A stretch of DNA of 10,168 nucleotides. Origin: Actinomycetota bacterium. Its GTDB lineage: Bacteria > Actinomycetota > Acidimicrobiia > Acidimicrobiales > JACDEA01. Positions 1-5,053 of this stretch are shown piece by piece (the stretch's first letter is position 1; the number at the start of each line of letters is the position of its first letter). Below the pieces are notes generated by a model. The model was not told the origin of the DNA. It worked only from the letters and a program-made list of their open reading frames with translations, and made no database searches. Where the stretch lies: positions 1-10,168 of the forward strand of contig JACDEA010000046.1 in NCBI GenBank assembly GCA_013816725.1, given 5' to 3'. Both the position numbers and the translations under genes were made by a program.

Positions 1-10
1 TCGCCGCATT

Positions 11-1255
11 GTGACCGGTGAATGGTTCGACGGGGCCCGGCTCGGGATGTTCGTGCACTGGGGGTTCGCCAGCCAGCACGGGATAGAGCTGTCGTGGCCG
101 TTGGTCGGTGGCATACCGGTCCTGCCCTACAGCACGGGCGTGGCGGTCGACGACTATTACCGGGGCGCGCTCGACTTCTCGCCCCATCCCGGCGCGGCGC
201 GCCGTTGGCTGGCCTGCGCACGCGAGGCGGGCATGCGCTACGCGGTGCTCACCACGCGGCACCACGACGGGTTCGCGCTGTGGCCGTCGAAGTACACGGA
301 CTTCTCGATCAAGGCCACGGCGTACAAGGGCGACCTCGTCGCCGAGTTCGTGGAAGCGGCCCGGGCCGAAGGTGTACGGGTGGGCTTCTATCTCTCGCTG
401 TCGGATTGGCACCACCCGGACTACCCGCCGTTCACCGCCGCGGACGCGTCCTACGGGGCGTTCCTCGGTCGCCGCCCGCCCGCCGACGCGTGGACGCGCT
501 ACGTCGACTGCTTGTTCGGGCAGGTGCAGGAGCTATTGACGAACTACGGGCCCATCGACGTGTTGTGGTTCGACGGCCAATGGGAGCGCACGGCCGAGGA
601 GTGGCGCGCCGCGGAGTTGCGCGAGCTCATCCGGTCGCTGCAACCGGAGTGCCTGGTGAACGACCGGCTTGCCGGCCAAGGCGACTACATCACACCGGAA
701 CAGTCGATCCCGCCCGAGTCACCCGCAGGGCGGTGGGAGACGTGCATGACGATGAACCGCACGTGGGGGTTCCATCCCGGTGACGCCGAGTACAAGTCGG
801 CGCGCCGTCTCGTGCACTCGCTCTGTGAGACGGCGGGGAAGGGCGGCAACCTCCTCCTGAACGTGAGTCCCCGCGGCGACGGCACGCTCCCGCCCGAGCA
901 ACTCGATCGCCTGGCGACCATGGCGTCGTGGATGCACCGCAACGGCGAAGCCATCTACGACACGTCGCCCGGTTTGGCGCCGTGGCAGTTCTACGGGCCG
1001 TCGACTCGGAAGGGCAGCCGCATGTTCGCCTTCTTGCTGATGCGACCGTACGAGACGGTGTCGGTTCGCGGCGTGCGCATCAAAGACGTCAAGAGCGTGC
1101 GCGTGCTGGGGACCGGCGAGGAGCTGTCGTTCACCACCAACGCCACCGCCGAGCAGGAGATCTTCGGTCGCGACCCGGTGGGCGAGGTGGTGATCGACGT
1201 GCCGGCCCACGTGCTCGACCCGATCGCCACCGTCCTGGAAATCGAGTTGTGCTAG
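11..1255 (+). CDS. Alpha-L-fucosidase, glycoside hydrolase family 29
   Basis: This enzyme likely removes alpha-linked L-fucose from glycans or glycosides by a retaining mechanism. The catalytic barrel fills about residues 4-315. It shows the family signatures HWG (16-18), RHHDGF (83-88) with SKYTDFS just after, a WFDG strand whose Asp188 is the expected nucleophile, and ETCMTMN followed by WGF (243-253). A smaller beta-rich C-terminal domain (about 325-412) follows. At 414 residues it is slightly short for GH29. There is no signal peptide, so it probably works in the cytoplasm on imported sugars. The GTG at 11 is the first start visible, but the frame is open back to base 1, so the true start could lie upstream of the window. 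Its TAG stop shares a base with the next gene's GTG, so the two are probably cotranscribed. The family call is firm; the natural substrate is unknown. Confidence 0.92.
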   Translation: MTGEWFDGARLGMFVHWGFASQHGIELSWPLVGGIPVLPYSTGVAVDDYYRGALDFSPHPGAARRWLACAREAGMRYAVLTTRHHDGFALWPSKYTDFSIKATAYKGDLVAEFVEAARAEGVRVGFYLSLSDWHHPDYPPFTAADASYGAFLGRRPPADAWTRYVDCLFGQVQELLTNYGPIDVLWFDGQWERTAEEWRAAELRELIRSLQPECLVNDRLAGQGDYITPEQSIPPESPAGRWETCMTMNRTWGFHPGDAEYKSARRLVHSLCETAGKGGNLLLNVSPRGDGTLPPEQLDRLATMASWMHRNGEAIYDTSPGLAPWQFYGPSTRKGSRMFAFLLMRPYETVSVRGVRIKDVKSVRVLGTGEELSFTTNATAEQEIFGRDPVGEVVIDVPAHVLDPIATVLEIELC

Positions 1256-2601
1256 TGGGCGACGAGCCGGTTCGCGAGCGGCTCAGCTGGCTGCTCGCCC
1301 ACGCCGGGCCGGGGCGGGTGAATTCGGCGGAGATCGCCGACGCGTTCGCGGCAGAGTTCGTGGCTCATGTCGACGTCGAGCGCATCGGGAAGTTTCTGGC
1401 GAGTTGGCAAGGCGTGGACGACTCCGTCATCGAGGAAGTAACAACGAGCGGTTTTGCGCTGACGGCGCGGGTACGCCTCGGCGACGATCTCGCGCGCGTT
1501 CAGCTCAGTGTCGAACCCGAACCGCCTCACCGCATCACCGGACTCCAGCTCACGACCGGCCCGACCCGTCTCGAAGCGGTGGATGCGGAACCGACAACGG
1601 GCCCGATCACCGACGTAATCAACGACGTGTTGGGTGCCGTGGTCGCCCAGATGCCGGCCGGAGGGATGGCGGTCGGGGTGCTTCAGGGTGATGAAGAAAC
1701 AGTGGTCGCATTAGGAGATGTCGCAGCCGGAGCGACCTTCGACGTCGGTTCCATCACCAAGCCATGTACCGGCATCCTGCTCGCGTCGCTCGTGACCGAT
1801 GGCGTCGTGGCCCTGGACGACCCCGTAGCGAAGTTCCTGCCGGAGGGCGTGTCCGTTCCCGATAACGCGGGCCGACCGATCACGCTTGTCGATCTCGTCA
1901 CGCATTCATCCGGGTTGCCAGGTTTGCCGGCTGGATTCGATCCCAGCGACCCGCAGAACCCGTACGCCGACTTCACCATCGAGAAGCTCTACGAAGGATT
2001 GGCCAGCACCGAACTCGAGTTCTCGATCGGCTCGAGGACGCAGTACTCGAACTTTGGCTTTGGGCTACTGGGTGATGCGCTCAGCCGCGCCACGAACGAG
2101 TCATACGAGCGGCTCGTCGAGGAGCGGATCTTCGCACCGCTCGGCATGACGTCGACACACGCTGGGTCGATCCCGAGCGGCACACCTGACCTGGCCACGC
2201 CTTACGCGCAGAGCGGCGACCTCACGCCCTGGTGGGACGTCGGCGCCATCCTCGGAGCCGGAGGGATCCGGTCGACGGTTACCGACTTGCTGCGCTTCGC
2301 GAGGGCGAATATCGACCCAGCGTCGACACCTATTGACGACGCGCTGGAACTCGCGCAACGGCCCCGGATCGTCGACAGCGAACGCATGCAGATCGGCTTC
2401 GGCTGGGTCTTGCTGGAGCGGTTGGACGGATCCACCATCGTGTGGCACAACGGCGGCACCTACGGCTTCCGCGCCTTTCTCGGCTTCCACCGGCCCAGCC
2501 ACACGGCCATCGCCACCCTGGTGAATTGCGGTGGCACCGACCCCGACGTCGCTTCGCTCAGCGTGCTTTCGGCTGCAATCCACGCCGCCATCAACCGCTA
2601 G
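1255..2601 (+). CDS. Serine hydrolase, class C beta-lactamase-like, with N-terminal SnoaL/ORF12-like domain
   Basis: The C-terminal two thirds is a penicillin-binding/class C beta-lactamase fold (MEROPS S12 type). It shows S166-I-T-K169 (nucleophile and general base), Y264-S-N, and H398-N-G-G-T. Members act as esterases, peptidases or amidases, so true lactamase activity should not be assumed. Residues 1 to about 105 form a separate alpha/beta domain that resembles the SnoaL/NTF2-like region in front of such hydrolases, as in ORF12 of the clavulanate cluster; this match is inferred from pattern. No signal peptide or lipobox is present, which is unusual for a family often exported. I chose GTG 1255 because it overlaps the fucosidase TAG; GTG 1249, two codons upstream, is equally possible. 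The frame is open further back, but that part lies inside the fucosidase gene. The substrate is unknown; the coupling hints at a shared catabolic role. Confidence 0.85.
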   Translation: MGDEPVRERLSWLLAHAGPGRVNSAEIADAFAAEFVAHVDVERIGKFLASWQGVDDSVIEEVTTSGFALTARVRLGDDLARVQLSVEPEPPHRITGLQLTTGPTRLEAVDAEPTTGPITDVINDVLGAVVAQMPAGGMAVGVLQGDEETVVALGDVAAGATFDVGSITKPCTGILLASLVTDGVVALDDPVAKFLPEGVSVPDNAGRPITLVDLVTHSSGLPGLPAGFDPSDPQNPYADFTIEKLYEGLASTELEFSIGSRTQYSNFGFGLLGDALSRATNESYERLVEERIFAPLGMTSTHAGSIPSGTPDLATPYAQSGDLTPWWDVGAILGAGGIRSTVTDLLRFARANIDPASTPIDDALELAQRPRIVDSERMQIGFGWVLLERLDGSTIVWHNGGTYGFRAFLGFHRPSHTAIATLVNCGGTDPDVASLSVLSAAIHAAINR

Positions 2602-2604
2602 AAT
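2599..2604 (+). promoter_or_regulatory. Possible -10 element upstream of ssrA
   Basis: TAGAAT matches the -10 consensus at five of six positions and is formed partly by the serine hydrolase stop codon. Transcription from it would start near 2611, giving a short precursor leader removed to make the mature tmRNA 5' end at 2641. I see no convincing -35 at the right distance, so this is a weak call. Confidence 0.25.
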
Positions 2605-2610
2605 GAGGGG

Positions 2611-2626
2611 CTGCCCTTCGGGGCGG
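2611..2626 (+). other. UUCG-capped hairpin in the ssrA leader
   Basis: CTGCCC and GGGCGG pair over six positions (one G-U) around a TTCG tetraloop, a very stable RNA hairpin. It sits between the serine hydrolase stop and the tmRNA 5' end. With no T-run after it, it is more likely a precursor-leader structure or a processing or rho-assisted stop signal than a classical terminator. Confidence 0.45.
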
Positions 2627-2640
2627 TTGTACCTTGACAA

Positions 2641-2996
2641 GGGCCTGATTTGGTTTCGACTTTGGCACTCGTGCCGGGAGAAGCGAGCCGTGGTTGTCGG
2701 AGTCCACGTTAAAGAGCCGGCACAAAAATCAAATGCCAACGACAACGTTGCATTGCTCGCTGCCTAATTAGGTAGCAGCCGTTCGTCCGGCCCCAGCCCT
2801 GCGGGTCGGTAGCGAACGTCATCTAGTGGGGCTTACTCCTCGACTGCGTCAGCGGGTCGAGAAGGACAACTCAGCTGACTGGGGTCTCGCCCTGGCGCCG
2901 GTGACGGCGGCGGGACCCGAGACGAACTCACCGGCTGCGCTCGGAGAAGACCCGGTATGACGTTAAAGGACGCGGGTTCGATCCCCGCCAGGTCCA
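2641..2996 (+). ncRNA. ssrA: Transfer-messenger RNA (tmRNA)
   Basis: tmRNA, charged with alanine and carried by SmpB, rescues stalled ribosomes and tags the unfinished protein for proteolysis. The 5' end GGGCCTG pairs with CAGGTCC at 2989-2995, including the G3-U pair that alanyl-tRNA synthetase reads. Next comes the conserved GGTTTCGAC (2652-2660). The T-arm is GCGGG, loop TTCGATC, CCCGC (2972-2988). A CGTGG/CCACG stem (2689-2693 with 2704-2708) fits the first pseudoknot. The reading frame resumes at GCA 2720 and ends at TAA 2765-2767, giving AQKSNANDNVALLAA, whose hydrophobic LAA end fits a degradation tag. The discriminator base is A2996, followed by AGAG, so CCA must be added after transcription. 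The length of 356 nt is normal for a one-piece tmRNA. Its partner gene smpB is in this window. Pseudoknots 2-4 were not resolved by eye. Confidence 0.95.
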
Positions 2997-2998
2997 AG

Positions 2999-3026
2999 AG
3001 GGCTCAGGCCACGTCGTCTGAGCCTT
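2999..3026 (+). terminator. Hairpin terminator of ssrA
   Basis: AGGGCTCAG (2999-3007) pairs with CTGAGCCTT (3018-3026), with one G-U pair, around a 10-nt loop. It starts three bases after the tmRNA 3' end and runs into a T-containing but not pure T tail (TTGTTGG, 3025-3031). Position and stem strength make it the likely ssrA terminator. The same bases encode the last residues and stop of the minus-strand HNH gene, so it may also slow or end transcription from that side. Confidence 0.6.
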
Positions 3027-3504
3027 GTTGGACCTGTTCCAAACCGTCGTATCGACCCAGGATCTCCCACGCCCATGCGATGGCGTCCTCGACTCGCACT
3101 CCACTCGGCTGGGGCTTGACCCACAGCTCGAGATTCTTCGGCCGGTTGTCGTCGCGTACGCCATTGCGATGGTGAATCGTTTCGTCGGCCGTTAAGTAGC
3201 GGCCGAGCATTTCCTCCATCACGAGGATGTGTTCGAAGACGTACATGTTGGCCTGGTTCTGGACCCTTGGATGGTCTGGTAATCGGATCATCAGATAGCC
3301 GGCGTGGTGCTTGGTGCGTCCACCGCGCCAAGCGCCGTTGAACGGCCCATCTCGTCGACAGCACGCTTCGCATCCCCGCGAGTCCTTGTTCTTCAGTCGC
3401 CCGCAAGCGCATTGGTTGCGCGCCGCTTTCGAGCGGCACGCGGGGCACTCGCGATGGCCGCTCGACGGCTTGTAGATGCGCCCACAGGACTCACACGTTC
3501 GCAT
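3004..3504 (-). CDS. HNH endonuclease with N-terminal zinc-ribbon-like region
   Basis: This 166-residue protein is a probable metal-dependent DNA nuclease of the small HNH type common in phages and mobile DNA. Residues 1-50 are rich in paired cysteines (C4/C7, C20/C23, C32/C34, C45/C48/C49), suggesting zinc binding. The nuclease core runs from EH at 91-92 through IHHRNG (110-115) to DDNRPKNLEL (118-127), the beta-beta-alpha HNH_3-like pattern, with His111/112, Asn120 and Asn124 as the expected key residues. A helical tail follows. The ATG at 3504 has only a weak ribosome binding site. Codon use differs from its neighbours: two TTA codons and many CGA, CCA and GAA codons in a high-GC region, which fits recent acquisition. 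It converges on ssrA and stops eight bases from it, a classic position for integrated DNA. No partner nuclease, methylase or integrase is seen, so its target is unknown. Confidence 0.8.
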   Translation of the reverse strand: MRTCESCGRIYKPSSGHRECPACRSKAARNQCACGRLKNKDSRGCEACCRRDGPFNGAWRGGRTKHHAGYLMIRLPDHPRVQNQANMYVFEHILVMEEMLGRYLTADETIHHRNGVRDDNRPKNLELWVKPQPSGVRVEDAIAWAWEILGRYDGLEQVQQGSDDVA

Positions 3505-3515
3505 CTCGCGAGTCT

Positions 3516-3635
3516 ACCGAACAGGTGTTTGCTCTTGAGAAGTTGGCGCGCACGGCGGCGCAGCTTGGCGACCTCTTCGTCGGTGCGTAGGTCGACGACG
3601 GTCGGGACGCCGAAGTCGCCGGTGAGCGCGCCGCC
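3516..3635 (-). pseudogene. Coding-like gene remnant of unknown family
   Basis: In one minus-strand frame, different from the HNH frame, this stretch reads like a real protein end (for example TGDFGVPTVVDLRTDEEVAK, then an Arg/Lys-rich helix). Nearly all of the first 25 codons end in G or C, as in real genes here. It has no start codon: the frame is closed upstream by a TGA inside the tRNA-like fragment. Downstream it runs on into the HNH gene region in the wrong frame. I read it as a decayed gene fragment, but chance cannot be excluded. Confidence 0.3.
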
Positions 3636-3659
3636 GGGGTTCGAGTCCCCTCACCTCCA
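3635..3659 (+). other. tRNA-like 3' fragment (T-arm plus acceptor strand)
   Basis: GGGG, loop TTCGAGT, CCCC forms a four-pair T-arm with the canonical TTCGA loop start. It is followed by CACCTCC and A in the places of the 3' acceptor strand and discriminator base. No D-arm, anticodon arm or matching GGAGGTG 5' strand is present; the DNA to the left looks like a protein-gene remnant. Such half-tRNAs usually mark one end of an element integrated in a tRNA or tmRNA gene. It is not a close copy of the tmRNA 3' end: similarity is mostly in the T-loop and final TCCA. Confidence 0.4.
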
Positions 3660-3671
3660 CTGCGTGGGCGA

Positions 3672-3723
3672 CTGCCAGGCGAATCGCGGCGACGTGGCCC
3701 GCGAGATCGTTGGCAGTTGGGTC
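3672..3723 (+). repeat. Palindromic repeat, copy A
   Basis: Bases 3678-3723 match 4320-4365 at 41 of 46 positions by hand count. Inside is TCGCGG (3684-3689) pairing with CCGCGA (3699-3704) around a 9-nt loop. Outside it CTGCCA (3672-3677) pairs with TGGCAG (3711-3716), with six unpaired bases on each side. It lies upstream of the cupin gene. It could be a REP-like dispersed repeat or a transcript hairpin; genome-wide copy number is not known from this window. Confidence 0.75.
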
Positions 3724-3752
3724 CCGCCGGGGTGCGCGACGCGAGCCACCGG

Positions 3753-3758
3753 TACGCT
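3753..3758 (+). promoter_or_regulatory. Possible -10 element of the cupin gene
   Basis: TACGCT fits the TAnnnT pattern typical of actinobacterial -10 elements. It would start transcription near 3765, leaving a leader of about 20 nt with a strong ribosome binding site. No matching -35 is evident, so this is tentative. Confidence 0.3.
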
Positions 3759-3776
3759 CGACGCGAGGCGCATCCG

Positions 3777-3782
3777 AGGAGG
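3777..3782 (+). promoter_or_regulatory. Strong ribosome binding site of the cupin gene
   Basis: AGGAGG, a perfect anti-16S match, ends three bases before ATG 3786. The spacing is short but it settles the start of this gene, and the next in-frame start would cut into the conserved fold. Confidence 0.7.
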
Positions 3783-3785
3783 GCC

Positions 3786-4301
3786 ATGACGATCGAAGAG
3801 TTCGTGGAGGCATGTAAGGCGGCGGCCCTGGAAGACCGCGCCACGGCCGCGGTCTCAGAAGTCGTTGAGAGGTGTGTCGGCGATACCGCGTTCCTGGACG
3901 AGCTCCCAGGCGCCCGCCCAGGCATCTTCCCGCTCCACCGCGAGGACGCACTGAGCATCTTCAAGATCGTGGTGCCACCGGGCTACGTCTCGCTACCGCA
4001 CGACCATCGCATGTGGGCCGTGATCGGCATCTTCTCCGGACGCGAGGACAACGAGTTCTTCCGACGCGCCGGCGACACGCTCCAGGCATCCGGCGGTCGC
4101 TCGATCACCGACGGCGAGGTCCTTTCCCTCGGGACGCAGACCATCCACGCGGTGGGCAACCCGTTGCAACACGCGGGCACGGTCGCGATCCACGTGTACG
4201 GCGGTGATCTGGTGACGGCCGAGCGCAGCATGTGGACCTCCGACCCGTGGACTGAGGCGCCCTACGACGCGCTCAGCGTCACGGGAACGACTCTGGCTTA
4301 A
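3786..4301 (+). CDS. Cysteine-dioxygenase-like cupin protein
   Basis: This is a 171-residue single-domain cupin of the thiol dioxygenase type. The metal-site pattern is visible: PHDH with His72 and His74, DNEF with Glu90 in the usual position after it, and IHAVGN with His121. Three histidines, as in cysteine dioxygenase, would bind iron; in that family the enzyme adds O2 to the thiol of cysteine or a related small thiol to form a sulfinate. The substrate here is not shown; close relatives are often annotated only as metal-dependent cupins. An N-terminal helical part (1-45) precedes the barrel. There is no signal peptide, so it is cytosolic. The gene stands alone on the plus strand between two copies of a palindromic repeat and converges with the membrane-protein gene on its right. 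A cysteine biosynthesis operon lies 4 kb away, but I see no direct link. Confidence 0.78.
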   Translation: MTIEEFVEACKAAALEDRATAAVSEVVERCVGDTAFLDELPGARPGIFPLHREDALSIFKIVVPPGYVSLPHDHRMWAVIGIFSGREDNEFFRRAGDTLQASGGRSITDGEVLSLGTQTIHAVGNPLQHAGTVAIHVYGGDLVTAERSMWTSDPWTEAPYDALSVTGTTLA

Positions 4302-4302
4302 C

Positions 4303-4317
4303 CGGCGCGTTGCGCCG
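4303..4317 (+). terminator. Hairpin just after the cupin gene
   Basis: CGGCGC and GCGCCG pair perfectly over six positions with a GTT loop, starting two bases after the cupin stop codon. It lacks a T-run, so it may be a weak terminator or act with the repeat hairpin that follows. It lies in a short convergent gap where a two-way stop signal is expected. Confidence 0.4.
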
Positions 4318-4319
4318 AC

Positions 4320-4365
4320 GGCGAATCGCGGCGACGTGGTCCGCGAGATGCCTGGCAGTTCGGTC
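4320..4365 (+). repeat. Palindromic repeat, copy B
   Basis: Direct repeat of 3678-3723 with five mismatches. The inner stem TCGCGG/CCGCGA (4326-4331 with 4341-4346) is intact. Its right side carries GCCTGGCAG (4350-4358), the exact complement of copy A's left arm CTGCCAGGC (3672-3680), although its own left arm is lost. It fills the gap between two convergent genes and touches the stop of the minus-strand one, so it may also serve as a terminator. Confidence 0.75.
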
Positions 4366-5008
4366 ACGATGGCTTCGGGTTTCGAGCGAGCTTCACCAAC
4401 CCGAGCGCGATCAGAGCTACTGCGGGCATGAGAACGGCGATCGCGATTGCAACCTTGCCGGCGCCGCCGTCGAGGTTGGGATTGAAGAACGGATACGGGT
4501 ACCAGTTGGCGATCGATCCGCGGATGAGGCTGTAGGCCACGTACACCATCGGGAACGCCAACCAGCCGGGTATGTGGCGCACCCTGGGTCGTTGGGGAGG
4601 CGGAGCGAGCAGCCAGTCGACGAGCATGAGCAGCGGTCCGAAGGTGTGGACGATGAGATCAGTCCATGTGGCGGTGATGCTGACGTCCGCCGATGCCGGT
4701 GCGAGCAGCGCGTTGTAGATGACGCCAGTCATCACCATGTACAAGGTGACCGGCCCGCGCAAGCGCGTGGCAAGACGATGCAACACGGTGTCGTTTGAGA
4801 ATTCCAGGCAGAGCAGAACAAAGACGGCGGCTACGTTGCTCTCCACGGTGAAGTAGCTGAAGAAGTTGGCCCAATTGAGGGTGCCAAGCGTCGATACGAC
4901 CTGCACTTGCGCGGCCAGGGCGACAACGATGCTGAGCGCAGCCACGAGACGCACAAAAGGCCGGATACGTCGATAGCCCGGCATCATGAACGCAGAGCAC
5001 TCACGCAC
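4364..5008 (-). CDS. Pr6Pr-family integral membrane protein
   Basis: This 214-residue protein has six likely membrane helices (about 17-38, 48-68, 86-105, 115-134, 147-163, 185-206) and a basic C-terminus. The pattern NFFSYFTVESN (48-58), VTLYMVMTGVIYN (87-99), HTFGPLLMLVDW (121-132) and WYPYPF (169-174) marks the Pr6Pr family, distant bacterial relatives of eukaryotic AIG1/FAR-17a proteins. Some AIG1-type proteins hydrolyse fatty acid esters of hydroxy fatty acids with a threonine and a histidine in the membrane; Thr54 and His121 sit in comparable places, but activity here is inference. GTG 5008 is the longest start; ATG 4987 or 4984 would remove seven or eight residues, and neither has a clear ribosome binding site. 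It follows the L,D-transpeptidase gene by 45 bases in the same direction and is probably in its operon. Confidence 0.8.
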   Translation of the reverse strand: MRECSAFMMPGYRRIRPFVRLVAALSIVVALAAQVQVVSTLGTLNWANFFSYFTVESNVAAVFVLLCLEFSNDTVLHRLATRLRGPVTLYMVMTGVIYNALLAPASADVSITATWTDLIVHTFGPLLMLVDWLLAPPPQRPRVRHIPGWLAFPMVYVAYSLIRGSIANWYPYPFFNPNLDGGAGKVAIAIAVLMPAVALIALGLVKLARNPKPS

Positions 5009-5053
5009 TCAGGCCGAGCCCCAGACCAGCAGGCCCAGCTCGTGGTCGCGCGG

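Noticed and set aside
928..1254. N-terminal extension of the serine hydrolase frame into the fucosidase gene
   Set aside because: This part is an out-of-frame copy of the fucosidase coding sequence with an Arg-rich, domainless translation; the real start is at the 1249/1255 GTG codons.
2634..2639. Perfect TTGACA -35 hexamer just before ssrA
   Set aside because: It lies two bases before the mature tmRNA 5' end, and no -10 exists at the right distance, which would fall inside the RNA. It is more likely part of the precursor leader.
2977..3659. Exact att duplication between the tmRNA 3' end and the half-tRNA
   Set aside because: Aligned by hand, identity is confined mainly to GGGTTCGA, CCC and TCCA, which any tRNA T-arm and acceptor share, so it is not a true duplicated att core by itself.
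3491..3964. 157-residue minus-strand reading frame containing GGEGTRTP
   Set aside because: That peptide is a known by-product of translating the reverse complement of a tRNA T-arm, and the frame overlaps the well-supported cupin gene. The similar GGDRTRVL at the tmRNA 3' end has the same cause.
3672..4365. Integron attC sites around the cupin gene
   Set aside because: Copy A has a GTTGGGT resembling the R' core, but no matching RYYYAAC partner exists at the other end, and copy B has GTTCGGT instead. No integrase is present. The repeats are palindromes, not attC sites.
3004..4365. A complete defence island or toxin-antitoxin pair
   Set aside because: Only one HNH gene is present; no methylase, helicase, antitoxin or second nuclease partner can be read on either strand. 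No CRISPR-like spaced repeats were seen anywhere in the window.
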